Assembly (NCBI GenBank): GCA_037833965.1
Contig: AP031352.1
Coordinates: 10,768,501 to 10,832,500, forward strand
Reading direction: 5' to 3'
Length of the DNA: 64,000 bases
Origin: Marchantia polymorpha subsp. ruderalis
Taxonomy: Eukaryota; Streptophyta; Marchantiopsida; Marchantiales; Marchantiaceae
The notes beneath the pieces were generated by a model. The model had not been told where the DNA came from, searched no databases, and saw only the letters and a list, made by a program, of their open reading frames with translations. The position numbers were made by a program, and so were the translations under genes. Below, in pieces: positions 48,645-61,126 of this stretch (the first letter of the stretch is position 1; every line of letters begins with the position of its first letter).

Positions 48645-49527
48645 CTAGTTATATATCACTTTTGGCTAATTATCCCTCACCCTACTATACTCTCTACTGT
48701 AGAGCTCTGTGATTGATTAGATGACGGGATGTGCATATAGTTTTTTGTGGATAGGTGGATGCTACTTCGACATGTATCGCTTCCACAACCTTCAAACGCT
48801 GAAAGTTCTGAGACATGGCAATGCACCTCTTCTCCAAATGAATAATTCTCATGAGATCTGTGTCGTCAAAACTGTCATGTTTGAAGCAATGAAATAATGC
48901 TCTGTTGAGCTGCAATTCAAGCATGAATGTCGTGTGATACTTCTTCAGAAACTTGGTTTGAGGATCCATTTTGGCTAGAGTCCTGCAGACCAAATAGCCC
49001 AACACCTCCACCTGCTTCATGATCATTTTGCAGAAGTACATGACGACAAGACGGGCTTTGACCACCGCCATCTTGAAAAATTCCACGATGGCCAACAATT
49101 CCGTGTCATGCAATTTCAAAGTCTGAAACTTCAAAAAGGCCTCTTCCGCTTGCGCCACATGATTTTGGTCGTGTTGGACTTTGCTTCATTCTTCCGAAAA
49201 CGAAATGTTGCTTGAGTACTACGAGTACAGGATGACTCCCTCCATGCTTGGAGCCACAAAATTCATCTTTAGTTAGCTCTCCTTGGCATGTGCGATCGAA
49301 GTCAGGAAGATGGTGTCGGGAGTGGCGGCCGAGTGCGCATGCAGCTACTCTAATTTCCACGCCACAAAACTGGTGGAAGCGATCTAGGTCGTTATTGTAG
49401 AAGAAGCATCCATCCATCTGCAAAAACTACATCCCCGTTCTGTTTTGTCGTCTGACCAATCATAGAGCTCTACATTAGAGTATATAATAGGGTGATGGAT
49501 AATTAGCCAAAAGTGAGGTATAACTAG
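48645..49527. mobile_element. Small element with 71-bp terminal inverted repeats
   Basis: The left repeat (48645-48715) and the right repeat (49457-49527, inverted) are each 71 bp and match at about 63 positions. Shared blocks include TCACTTTTGGCTAATTATCC, TCACCCTA and GTAGAGCTCT. No 8-, 9- or 2-bp target duplication is obvious at these edges. The 741-bp interior holds minus-strand open sequence with no transposase motif. Long TIRs around non-transposase sequence are typical of Mutator-like or Pack-MULE-type elements, but superfamily assignment is uncertain without a target duplication. Confidence 0.65.
48694..49423 (-). pseudogene. Unrecognised coding-like sequence inside the TIR element
   Basis: Two overlapping minus-strand frames together read like one protein with a frame change near 49150. 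The upstream part (from 49423) begins MQMDGCFFYNNDLDRFHQF. The downstream part (to 48694) contains AQAEEAFLKFQTLKLHD, a VVKARLVVMYFCKMIMKQVE helix-like stretch and KMDPQTKFLKKYHTTF. It is rich in predicted amphipathic helix. I recognise no family. It may be a captured host fragment or an unknown element protein, and the stop codon at the frame change argues against function. Confidence 0.35.
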
Positions 49528-52500
49528 CCTCTCCATACAAAAAAGATATAGAGATATCCAAAGTGATTATGCTGACATGAGTAATAATAAATCATTTCAA
49601 AATAATTATCGGCAAAAGTTTAAGATTTTTTGTGTTCAATTTAGTTGATAGAATATTATCAAATTGGTTCCAAACTTACATTTTGAAATATTAATAATAA
49701 TAATATAAAAAATTTGAGATTATGTAGTCATTAATTTCTTTGTACTTCATCATGTTCAATACTTAATACATTTTTACCCTTTTTTTTTCAAAACTTTTTC
49801 AACATCTTGATCATTCAGAATAAATACTTTTGTGATTTTCATCAATCATAAAATGTGTTGGCTATTATGTTGATCTACATTATTCTTGTCTTGATTATAT
49901 AATGTAAAAATTTCATCACCTTTCCATATTTGTTGAGTCACAATACTAAATATTATACCTCTTATACCTCAGTTTTCATTAGTCTATATATTTCATTGTG
50001 ATATCATGGTGGCCTAGCATCACATGTCCCGTTAAATATAGCCATTGAAGAAAAACATTGTTTTTAACACTATTTCAACGTTATTACTTCATGTCATGAT
50101 GAAAGATTTGAGTATGAGATACATACATATCCACGTTTGAAACATAAATCAAGTGAAACTAGGGATGACCAAGATGGTTACAAAAATATATAGCAATATG
50201 CATGATAGCTCAATAGAAATATAAGTATAGAGTTCAAGATCTTATAAATATTTGTATTGTGTATTACTTTACTTTCTGGTATGTGGCGAGTCACTAACAA
50301 GATTTTGGTATGATGCAACAATACTTGAATGGATTAGGACTATGTGCAATGTTTGAATTTCATGAAGTTCTCAACACCCTCACTTACAATCATGCAAATT
50401 GTTAAGCTATTATAGCATCGCTCTACAGCATGAATGGGTGGATATCCGATAGTTAAGTGATCCCAAATTCCAGGGTCGAGATACACAACATGCGCGATCT
50501 AAGCTAACTAGCTAGACTAAGTCCGTACATGATTTCACCTGAAGAAGGAATTTAAAAACTTAACGTGGATCTATTTAAGGCGTAGATAGTGTTGCCCAAG
50601 ATCATGAGGAAGTGTCTCAAGGGATATAATGATCTTTCAGTTGCGATAAAGATATATGCTTAAAGAATCAAAACATCTCAAGCTTATCTGGGAAAGGTAA
50701 TGAACTTGAGCAAGCTTCGATAAAATAATATATAAGGGAACGATGTGTACGTCACACCGCACCCACACATGAATCAATCTTAAGTGATCCATATTCTGCA
50801 TAATCAGGTCCCAAGATATTTTACCTATTTGAGATGATATTCTCTTGTTCGTTATCCAGGTTTCTATCCAAATTAGGCCACAGGATTCGATTCTCCCGAA
50901 AGGATTGAAAGCCATACGTGAAATTACATTCCTGAATAGGGGCAGGGTTTGTCTGTTTGAAATGTAACAGTTCCTGCATTACAAGACACGTACACCATAC
51001 ATTTTCCTCGGGTAAAATGTGAATCGAACATCTATATATCCTCTTAATGCTTGTCTTATGTACCAATTAGGCATAAAATACGTATGCAAAAAATTGGGCT
51101 TGTATGACATTATATATACAATTATGTATATATAATATATACAAAGATGTGGAAGACTAGAACGCGGACGTTTATACTGAAGAATAATCAAATTGTGATG
51201 GAAATAACTCAAAACAGAAAACATCATTATTGAGTGGTAGTTACGATTCTCAAGAATTTTTACACTCGCTGTTAGAGATATACAAATCACAGAACACTTT
51301 GCAAGAACACATAGATAGCAGAACGTATTTGCGAATTTAGACGAGACCGGTTAGGACTGCACGAAACAAGGGACTTCACTTTTGTAGCCCCAGCTTCGCA
51401 ATGTCGGTAACACAACACAGTCACATGTACGAGCGTCGTCTGATCCGAAACAAACATGAAACGCTTGGGACGTATGCATGTAGGCGAAGGAGGTTGTAGG
51501 GAAGTACTATTTCAGATAGTTACAAAACACCAGCAGTGCTGCAGCAGCAGGGAGCTGCCCAGTTGCCAACGCCCGGCGAGTGGTATTTCCCTGTTGGTCA
51601 GATCCTGATTCGTTTGTCTTGAATGCTGTGGTGGGGTTTTCTCGACTCCTGGAATCGAATGATTCCCACACGCAATGTTCAGAGAAACAGTTTGCCCTTG
51701 TCACTGAAGAAGCATGTGCTTGCTTGCGGCACCTGCTATTTGGCTCCTGTCTTTCGGCTGCTTCGTGCAGGGATATTGTACTTGGGTAGATAGAGCACGT
51801 CCGATGGATGACACACTGGCTTTACGAATTACGTCTACAGTACTGCGAGGCTCGGGAGGGTGTCTCGAAAGCTCAGGGGATCATCTAAATACTGGCATGT
51901 TTGTAATCCATCGTACTGTTGGTAGATTGCTCATTGTGGAGAAATCTCTGGCGGACAGATAGTAGTAGAAGAAGTAAAATATGAAAGAAGTAAAGTGAAA
52001 GACTCGTGTAAAAGTGGAGTACATTTCACTCATGAGTCACATGCAGAAAGTGTGTGTTCTCGTGGACAGGGCAGTGTGTAGAGGCTTACATGCATGCTTC
52101 GGAAGTCGAGGAAGCTTGTGAAAGGAGCATATAATTTTGCTGCATTGAAAGCCCAGGCAGGAGCTGAGTTGATCATCTCTAGTAGTGGATCAAAGAATGA
52201 TTGTCTCACGCCTGCATGCAGTTGTTGAGATATTTGTGATTGCCTACGACTTCTTTGCTGTTGAATCTTCTGATGTTATGCAAGTCAAGCGAATATGAGG
52301 AACTTTTGCTCCGATCCGAGTCCTTGTGATGTTGACAAAACCTGGCACTTTCAAAAGGCAACTCCTCTGATCATGAGTAGAGTGACCTCCAACTATTCCA
52401 CAGGTCCACGAAAGTCAGTCAACCGTACATCTTGCAGTTTATTCACATCGTTCCAACTCTAGAGCGGTTGAGAGGTCCACAGTGGAATATATCAAATCGC

Positions 52501-53540
52501 TGTCCACAAGCTTGTGGTGCATTTAAGAGAAGAAGGATGTACCTGGAGTCTCGCGTTACTCAGCTGGGTCATAAATGCCATCCTACATAACATGGGGTTT
52601 CAAGATGGATACATGAATTAATGGACGTGCATCGAGCAATTCCCACAAAACCACTCCTCTTCCCATAAGGTTCATGACTATTGAGTTGAAGAGTTCCGTA
52701 AAGCTTTTGTTGGATAGAGCTTGTTAAACAAAATACATTTCTCGTGTGCTCCGAAATTGAGAGCAGTTTTTTTCTTTCTTGGAAGGCCGATAGGGGCAAG
52801 TTATAATTATCTAGCCCATGTGATTTACGGGATTGGTTTTTCAAGATCTCAAAGCTGTCTCGCCCTTAAAAAAAGACCAATTTCTGATGTTGCCCCCGAG
52901 GATAATGGGCAAGTTTTTAAACCCCCTGATTTTACGTTGTTCATGTTGTCCAATCTGAACTCGACATGGATTGAACTGCCATCACAGGCTGTATACGGAT
53001 TCGCCTCCTATGCTACACATTCAGTCGCCTCCGCTAGAAATTGTATTTTAATTTATGGTGCATTCAGAATGATGTGAACCATATTCAGAAAATTTTATCA
53101 AAGAAAATGGTTTTCATAGAGGTGTGATAACTACTTTCCGCTTACTCTATTTGAAACCATATAATTACTGAAAAAGTACTGTTTGGATTAGTTGAGCTCC
53201 ACCCCGGACATATCCATTTGTTTGTGCTATAACGACATGCTTCCGTAGGAATCACTATTATCTTATGAACCCCTGTGATGTTTCGCTGCAAGGCTTCTCC
53301 TTGTGCTTGACTATTATAGTCGCAACATATATAATTGCCTTGCACTCAGCGTACTAACCTGTTTTCTAGCCATCGACTCAACGTGCGTTTAGTGTGTATT
53401 TGCTTCTGTTGTCATCCTTAGGGCTTTAACTACCTTGATCTATGAACTTCGTCACACTTTTAGCGTAATGGCTCGTAATATATGATCCCCTCCACCCGAA
53501 GACACTAAGTTCTATTTGGACGCGTATACGAACTGCCAGA
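49528..53540. other. AT-rich to mixed DNA, no recognised gene
   Basis: 49.5-51.3 kb is AT-rich. 51.4-53.1 kb is nearer balanced composition with open frames of 60-118 codons on both strands, none with a recognisable domain. The frame at 51714-51962 (+) begins with a hydrophobic stretch (MCLLAAPAIWLLSFGCFVQG) that could mimic a signal peptide, but nothing else supports it. Confidence 0.35.
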
Positions 53541-53566
53541 ATTACTAAATCCAAAGTTTGGGTATA

Positions 53567-53583
53567 GCAGGACTTGAACCTGC
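53567..53583 (-). repeat. Isolated tRNA T-arm (tRNA or SINE fragment)
   Basis: On the minus strand GCAGGTTCAAGTCCTGC is a perfect tRNA T-arm: a 5-bp stem with a 7-nt TTCAAGT loop and a consensus box B. The upstream D-arm and anticodon region are not recognisable, so this is a fragment or a decayed SINE head. Confidence 0.5.
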
Positions 53584-53689
53584 GATGTGCATTGATATAC
53601 AAATTTATCATTCTTCGAATAGTTTTTATTGCTTCTCTTGGACAAATTATCGGGATATTCTGGGTGCTAAATGTGATAAAATGGATCAC

Positions 53690-56600
53690 ATATTTCTACA
53701 AGATAGAATTGAAAGTATAACTTGATGTTTTGTTTTGGAGGAAGCTATCATGCTTGACATTGTTTTATGTTAGTGTTGTCGTTTGACACTAGTGGTCTGG
53801 CTTCAAGAGACATCACCACAGATATTGGAATCCAAATCTAATCATTTGTAACCATCAGATAACCCCCGAAACATTTGACGTCATGAATCGCAGTAGAGAT
53901 CATGAATGCCTTCTACGTATCATTGTGAGATCACAGAGATCCTTAAATGCAACCCACTGTCCAAATTTTACAAAACAAACATATGATCATGCAACAGTCA
54001 GATTATTAAAAAATTAGACTGCCAATCTCAACAGATTCTCCAAAAAAATACCTAGAAATTTTAATGTTTCGTAATGAGCTTATTTCATAGTAAAGAAGAG
54101 ATATATTGCTATTATGTGTATATCAATGTAGCGATAAAAAATAGTATTCGGATTTTACGGTGTCAAATATTTCGTGAATTTGATACAAATCCCATTTTTA
54201 TAAATCTCGCTATGATGATGTATTCTTCTATTTTTGTTATTCAAAGAATCAATTTTTGATATTATTTAGTTTGATAGAAATTTGTGTCAATTTTTCTTAA
54301 GATGAATTTTAATTTAAGCATTAGTTTCAATCAATCTTACATATTTTTGTTTTTTAAATCAATATTTTCTTTAATTATATCATGGAATTTGAGAAACGAA
54401 TTTTCTGGCATTAGTTTTTAAATTTTGAGAAATTAATTATTATGTGTTTCTAATATCTTTTTAGAAACGTGGTGATATTATTGAAAAATGGAAAATATAA
54501 ATTTCTTGATTTCTTATCTTAATTAGTGTCGAATTTAAGGTTGAATGAAAATGAATCTGCATGGTTGAACTAATTTTCAGAGCCAAATTTTTATCCAAAT
54601 TCAATCCAATATATAATTGAATATAATATAGTCTTTGCATTAGATTTTATTGATGGATGAAAGTTCAAAAAGCTATGTAAATAAGTGTTAAACTTGAATC
54701 TGACCTCAACAATTTCAGATTCAATAAAAATTTAAAATAGTAAAATCATATAATAATAAATAGCAAGAAAAATAAATTTAAATAAAGAACTATGAATAAA
54801 CTATTAATAATAAAATTTTGTTGAAATAAATATATTAAGTTAAATAATTTTTATATTGATATATATATGTATAATTAAAGAATAATATTATAATAAGATC
54901 ACTTCTATATCAATACATAATATTTATTTATTTATATTTATAATATATATTATACAATAATATGTTTATAAAATTTTTTATGAGTGCATGATTACATTTT
55001 TTTTTAGTAAAATTTCTTCATTTATCTTGCAAAACATTATATTGAAATCAATAATAAATTTCACAATATAATAAGCATTTTCTAAATTTATAATTACATC
55101 AACATAAAAGAATTCATTTTTATAACAATAGTAAATCTTTACTCAATGAAATATAAATACGTATATAAATCACATTTTTTTATAAATTAATGTTACAAAT
55201 ACCACACATTACAATTTTTTAAACTGAATCAATATATATACATCAAATCCTGTTGACTTTATACAGAAAACTTTCATAGCCAACACAAATATTATGTGCA
55301 TGGAGCAGATATGTAGATCATACCTATGGATACGTAAATATCACTTATGAAGACTATGTCCAGAGCAACCAAAGACTTTACATAAAATTGTAAGATTATG
55401 TTCAATAGAATTAATTGAAGCTTCCATATGTAATGACAAATTAATCCAAGCCTTGTAAAACCTACTTTTTTTTTTAGATGGCAACTTTGCCAGAATTGAT
55501 TTGGACAAAATGCCATATGTTGTAAAGATCACTTGCCACGGACTCAAGAAACACAAAAGGTTTCAACAAAAGAAAACTGTATTAAGAAACTGTATAAAAT
55601 TTTATTCTGTATAAAGAAAAATTGTTGACTTGAAATATATATTTATACAAATTACAACGTATTCCAACAGACTGAAAAGTTATATAATTCTTTCCTTCAT
55701 GAAAATAAGATTCAAGAAACCAATTGGAATTATAGTGTTTATGTGGAAGAAGATATGATTTATCCTTATTTTCCTTCCAAATGGTATTTTTTGAAAGTAA
55801 ATTTTACTAGTTCTCGCATGGATATATATATATTTTCATCCACTCTTGTAGAAACCATGCCATAAGTTTCATGAACGCTCAAGTTTTAGCATGTAGGTCA
55901 ACATACTATACTCCATAATTATCTTCATCCATAAATAAAGTGAAGTGTCGCTTTGGTTTAACATCTGATTGTATAAAAAGTTTTTCGATTATATGTTTGA
56001 GTAGATTTATATTTTTCTTAATGTTTTAATTTCTTAACCACTTGGCCCTTTCTACTATTGGATTGAAGAGTTACTAAAAATAATATATCACAAATACTAT
56101 TGGAATGTATCACAAAAAAGCGCAGATAACGACGGAAAAGACGAGATTGATTTTACATTGATTACATTTTAAACCAGTAAAGAATATTACTAAAGATTTG
56201 ACAAATATGATGAAGCCATAAAAAGAACACTACACGGGGGGAAATATGGAGATGGTTGGGAAGCGTTTAAAGGCTGGACGTAGAAATAACAATTTCTTCT
56301 CAAGATGTGTACGTCTAAGGTGAGTTTTGCCAAATGATCCGATTTGTTGCATTCGATTGATGTCATGGAGCAACCTAAAGCAAAAAAAGCTTGTTTCTAA
56401 CGACTTGAGGTGATATGAAATGATATGGTGTGAGAAGCGAGGAGTAGTTAACGTTGACTCATGCTCGAGGAGATAAGGCAAGGCAAGGCAAGGCAAGGGA
56501 GGGAGAGCAGAGCGAGAGACGACAAACAGAAAGATGTAGAGCCATGGTTGTGTGACCTATCATACCTCCCAGTACAGCTCTTCCAATGAATAAAAAGCAC

Positions 56601-57190
56601 CTTCGAATGCACCACCTCTGCGTTCCGTGTGCCTCCTCAACCTGACAGATGGCCAATCCATGCACATTCCCGACAGTAAAAAACCCAATCCGAAAGTTAA
56701 TGTGGCCTTCAATCCAATGAGAACTTTCAACTTGTCGAGCAGGTCAATGTTTGCTTAACGACTTTGAATAGAATCGAAGTGCCTTGTAGCTTACTCCGGA
56801 TTGAACAATCGCTTCCTCCAACCCCCAACCCCCAACCTCCAACCCGATCCTAACTGACTTCCAAGGGATAGTTGCAAATTAGGAACAACTCAATGTAAAA
56901 TGTGGGTGATTACACTTTGACAGTTGCAGCATTTCTAGGGTATTTCTAAGGACATATTGATGTCTCTATGCGTGGTTTCAACTTTTTCAAGAAAGTACGT
57001 ATTTATGACAGCATAATCGGACTTGAATTGCAATCTCACGGAATATATTTGCAATTGTCAAGGTCATTCATGAATACTCAGTTTCGTACATGCCCTAGAA
57101 CCATATATTCGAAACAGATACGAAACATAAGTGAACATAAATGGCATCATACAACCAAAGCGAGTGATCCTGTCCTTTTCGTGTGCGGTA
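53690..57190. other. AT-rich DNA, then distal 5' flank of MKP1
   Basis: 53.7-56.2 kb is strongly AT-rich with no gene. From 56.2 kb composition rises towards balance. An (AAGGC)n repeat lies at 56475-56499. No coding sequence is recognised. Confidence 0.45.
56475..56499. repeat. (AAGGC)n pentanucleotide repeat
   Basis: About four to five copies of AAGGC in direct tandem. Confidence 0.85.
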
Positions 57191-57199
57191 TTTGAGGCC

Positions 57200-59539
57200 G
57201 GCCATCCGCGTCCAGATTACATGCGCCCATGGAACAAAATCTGAAGCACAGAGGGTTACTAGAATCGAGATGAGCAGCGCGGAAGCTCGTCGGAGCTACG
57301 ACTGCCCGCTTTTCGAGCCGCCCATCCCGTTCTCGTGATTAGAGTTGTTGATAACGGTGTCACGCCTTCGTCTGGCCACACCAGTTCGCGCTCAAGCAAG
57401 GCGGAGAGCGTGGATCCGAATCACCCGAGTTAATCCTTTGCTAACCCGGGTTAAGATGCGGGTTAAGGCAGCGTCATGCAGCCGGAAGACGTGCCGGAGC
57501 AGGCATCGAGCCGGACAGCGGCGGGCAGCGCCGACGGCCCCGAGCGTGTGTGTGGCGGAGGAAGGTCGCCGGGCGACGGGAGCGGCCGCGCTTTTGAGCC
57601 ACCGGATGGATGGATGTATGGATGGATGGATGTGGGGGGAGGCTCATGTTCCCGTCGCCGCTGCTCCAGAGATAGAGACAGCGCGAGACCGAACGCGCGC
57701 GGAGCGGCGCCATCCCGAACCGACCTCCAGGCCAGAGGAGGAGCGCGGGTGAGAGCGGAAGATTCCGCCCCATCGAAAGCGCACAGCTTCGGCATCCGTC
57801 GCCAGAAGACGCGCGTCGCTCGTCTGGAGGCTCCAGAGTGCGCGGGTGAGCGAACCCATCGTCCGAGCTCGAGGCGGCCCGGATCGGATATCCGGAACCG
57901 TCAATTCTGGCTGGCTTCCAAACTGGCTGGCTGGCTGGCTGGCTGACTGGGTCGGTGCGGCGGCCCGTGACGACGAGGCGGAGGATTGCTGCGGAGGTGT
58001 GGGGGACGCCGGAGAGACGGAGCGAGCGAAAGAGAGACAAAGGGAGAGAGAGAGGTACGGAGGGTATTTTTATTCCCACGACAAGACCCGATGGGCGTCG
58101 AGCCTTCCTGCACACGTGGCGGCGGTCGAGTGGCCGATGCGCGAGCTTTTCAGTTATCACGCCTCCTCTCGTCTCTTGTCTTCCGGTTGCTTCCTGCGCC
58201 TTCCCTTCCCTTCTCGTCTCGTGCTCTCGCTCGTTCTCGTTCTCGTGGCCGCTGCCATTTTGGGTCGATTTTGCGGCCCTTACACTTCTTCTTCTTCTTC
58301 TTCTGCTGCTGCTGCTGCTGCTGCTTCCGCTTCTGCGTCTGCTGATTTTCGTTTCTCGTCCCTAATCTCCCGACCGACTCACCGTCGTCGTTGTCGTCAT
58401 TTATCCTGGCAATTCGACCTCGTCGTCAGCAATCGATGTCTGAAGCTGATGTTTCTGACCTGACCTGACCAGCACGCAGTCGTCAGTCGGTCGGTCTCTC
58501 TGCCTTCGCGACGGCTTCTCGCTGCCGCCAGTTTGATTGATCAATGCGTCTCCCGTGAATGCTCCGGTGTGGGGTGTGGTGGGGTGGGGGCGGTTCGGCT
58601 GATGGTTAAATTGGTCACCCTGCCTTGATTCCCGAAGGGCGGGCGGGAGGGCGGGCGGCAGATGATCCTGCTCTAATCATTCGGAGCCGTCGGTCGGTCG
58701 GCTTCAGGGTTTTCCTCTCGTGCAGCAGTTGGTGGTTTCGGCCCCGCGCCGTCGAGCGGGCGAGGTCGGGTGACGTGACTTGCGAATGGGGCCAGCGACG
58801 AGGGATTGCTCGTTGCTCACGCGCGAGCCTCTGCGATGAGGTCGTTCGTCCCTGCAGGAGCTGCCGCTGCCCCAGCAGCTTGGAGATGACGACGTTTTCT
58901 CGATGCTGTGGCGCAAGTGACGGTTGTATCGTGCCGCGGTTGGATCGAACTCCTCGAAGGTCGGTCGTCGTATGAATTGAGGAGGACGGCGTGTTGGTGA
59001 GCGGAGTCGCGACCATGGAAGCAGCCTGCAAGCTGTCGAAGGGGAGCCACTCTTCCTTTTGGCCTACCGGAGTCTTATGGGCGAGGAGAGGGCACGGGAG
59101 GAAGATGGATGGATAAGCTTGCGCGTGTCCACCACCATTGTTGCATCGGCTGGAACGTTTACGAGGGTTTTGAACTGATCCGGAGTTGGTTGTTCTTGGA
59201 GGATCGTGGTGCTGATGGGAATGGAGGAGGATGGACTCGAGCCTGAGCCGATCGATCGTTGTTCTTATCGTCTGCTCACAGTCTGCGTGAGCAGCCGCCG
59301 CTCCTCAAGAAGAGCCGGGCAGCGCAGCGCATGATTAACTTGTTCGATGAAACCAATCACTCTGGGGAGGTGAATTCGAACAGGAAGCTGGGCTCGTGAG
59401 GAGACGTGGCCGTGTCCGGTTGAGCTGGGGCTGGGGAATTTGAGAAAGGATTCGGAACGGACAGCAAGGAAGCAGAAGGTAGGGCAGGGGGAAAGAAACT
59501 CGAAAGGAAGTTTGAACGAATTAAAGGATTCCCAAGAAG
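57200..59539 (+). promoter_or_regulatory. GC-rich promoter and long 5' leader region of MKP1
   Basis: This 2.3-kb stretch is far more GC-rich than the DNA to its left. It is packed with simple repeats: (GGAT)n at about 57604-57632, (CTGG)n at about 57923-57946, and (CTT)n followed by (CTG)n at about 58285-58324. Open frames occur on both strands (up to 228 codons on the minus strand), but they are Arg/Pro/Ser-rich low-complexity translations of GC-rich DNA, with no domain. The transcription start cannot be fixed from sequence. Pyrimidine-rich blocks around 58190-58300 are compatible with a plant leader or promoter. Confidence 0.55.
59015..59116 (+). other. Candidate upstream ORF (33 codons) in MKP1 leader
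   Basis: ATG in a favourable context (GCGACCATGGAA) opens a 33-codon frame that ends at TAA, 423 bp before the MKP1 start codon. If the transcript starts upstream of it, it could damp MKP1 translation. Its peptide is not recognised as a conserved uORF peptide. Confidence 0.35.
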
Positions 59540-61126
59540 ATGGCAGGTGACGGTCGGAGTCAGAGAGTGAAGTCAGAGACCCACCATGGAGGAGGTGGGT
59601 CTCCTGGCTGCGGAACACCGAGGCACCACTGGCGATCGGTGTCGTGGACTGCGAGGTCCAGAGAGAGGGAAGCGCCCGAGAGCTCGGGGTCTTCAGCGAA
59701 CTTGCCAGTGGGTTCTGGCAACAGCCAGCAGAGCAGCAGTAATTCGGGCGAGTTAGACCCAGCAGCAGGAGGGGCTGGATCAGATTGCAGCAGCGACTTT
59801 TCCCGGCAGACTTCTCTTTTGTGCCCACCCCTTTCTTCACTCTCTGTCTCTCGCGGAGGTCCTGATGGCGGAGGTGGAGCTGCTAGATTAGGTTTGGATA
59901 TCCCGCGACTGTCAGGAGGGGGAGCAGCTGTGGAGGAGAGGAAATTTGAGAAGTTCCAAAAAGGGAGGAATGGATTGGACATCAAGCTGGACCTTGGAGC
60001 CGTGCAGGAGGTGACCTTCCAGGAGAGTGATGCATCGGAACCCACGGATTCGGAGCTCTCGCAGAAGAGAGAAAAGATGGCTTTTTGCGAGAAGCAGTGC
60101 TCACGAATTCGGGGCCATCTGTACTTCGGCAGCAGTATCGTGGCCCAAGATTTCGACACGCTGAGGACGAACAAAATCACCCATATTCTCAACTGTGTCG
60201 GTTATGTGTGCTCTGAATATTTCCCCAAGAGCTTCCACTACAGAGTCCTCTGGCTGCAGGATAGTCCGTGTGAGGACCTCACTTCTGTTCTCTACGATTG
60301 TTTCGACTATTTTGAAGACGTGAAGGAGCAGGGAGGACGCGTTTATATCCACTGCTGCCAGGGCGTGTCGAGATCAGCCGCCATAGTCATTGCTTATTTG
60401 ATGTGGAGAGAAGGTAGACAATTCGAAGACGTGTTTCAGGATGTGAAAACCTTGAGGGGAGTGACCAGTCCCAATATGGGTTTCGCTTTTCAGCTCATGC
60501 AGTGGCAGTCCAGAATCCTGGGATCGCCTAAAAGTCCTACTTTGCGCATGTTTCGGATGGCTCCGCACTCACCCTTCGATCCCCTCCACCTTGTCCCAAA
60601 AAGCGTGAATAACCCGAGCATGGCTGCTCTCGACTCTCGAGGATCTTTTGTCATTCAATTCAACAACAGGTTGTATGTCTGGCAGGGTAGACTGTGCGGG
60701 AGGTGTATGGCTAAGGCGGCTGACAAAGCGGCCTTTCAGTTGATTCGTTATGAACATGCCCTAGGCCCGATCATCACAGTCAGGGAAGGAAATGAGCCTT
60801 CCGAGGTTCTCGATGCGTTGAACAGCTCACGGTACACCTCTGAGGACGGAGGATCGAATGTGCGTAGAGGAGAGAGGCTGTCCACTGTGAATGAGACTTT
60901 GTCTCCGTGTGGTGCTTGTACCCCTGCATGGGACTCAGAGGTGACGAGAGGAATGTTCTTGAACAATTCTTACGATGCAGATTTTGAAGCATTTGACAAA
61001 GCGAGACTGGGAGAAGTTGTGTCTTCCTTGCCGGATTCGACGAACTTGCGAGGCTGGGATGGAAGATGGAACATGCCGAAACATGATTTTTGCTGTGGGG
61101 CTCCCTACTCCAGAACCAAGAGATAA
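59540..61126 (+). CDS. MKP1-type MAP kinase phosphatase with gelsolin-like domain, 528 aa
   Basis: This dual-specificity phosphatase dephosphorylates Tyr and Thr in activated MAP kinases, in plants mainly MPK3/MPK6-type stress kinases, probably in the cytosol. Residues 1-180 are low-complexity Ser/Gly-rich and carry the conserved N-terminal WRSVSW patch (31-36). The phosphatase domain spans about 185-330. Its general acid is D241 (LWLQDSP) and its P-loop is HCCQGVSRS (271-279), with Cys272 and Arg278 catalytic. FDYFEDVKEQGGRVYIHCC and AYLMWREG match plant MKP1 closely. Residues about 350-430 form a gelsolin-like domain (FVIQFNNRLYVWQG; AFQLIRYE). Arabidopsis MKP1 is about 784 aa, so this product is short at the C-terminus. 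The start codon context AAGATGGC is good. The reading frame is intronless as read, but a spliced longer C-terminus cannot be excluded. Confidence 0.9.
   Translation: MAGDGRSQRVKSETHHGGGGSPGCGTPRHHWRSVSWTARSREREAPESSGSSANLPVGSGNSQQSSSNSGELDPAAGGAGSDCSSDFSRQTSLLCPPLSSLSVSRGGPDGGGGAARLGLDIPRLSGGGAAVEERKFEKFQKGRNGLDIKLDLGAVQEVTFQESDASEPTDSELSQKREKMAFCEKQCSRIRGHLYFGSSIVAQDFDTLRTNKITHILNCVGYVCSEYFPKSFHYRVLWLQDSPCEDLTSVLYDCFDYFEDVKEQGGRVYIHCCQGVSRSAAIVIAYLMWREGRQFEDVFQDVKTLRGVTSPNMGFAFQLMQWQSRILGSPKSPTLRMFRMAPHSPFDPLHLVPKSVNNPSMAALDSRGSFVIQFNNRLYVWQGRLCGRCMAKAADKAAFQLIRYEHALGPIITVREGNEPSEVLDALNSSRYTSEDGGSNVRRGERLSTVNETLSPCGACTPAWDSEVTRGMFLNNSYDADFEAFDKARLGEVVSSLPDSTNLRGWDGRWNMPKHDFCCGAPYSRTKR

Noticed and set aside
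51714-51962. Signal-peptide-like 82-codon frame
   Set aside because: The hydrophobic start is the only support; no motif, cysteine pattern or splice context makes it a credible secreted protein.
57474-58160. Long minus-strand open frame (228 codons) in the GC-rich region before MKP1
   Set aside because: It is Arg/Pro/Ser-rich, overlaps several other open frames on both strands, and includes translated GGAT and CTGG repeats. Such frames are expected by chance in GC-rich DNA.
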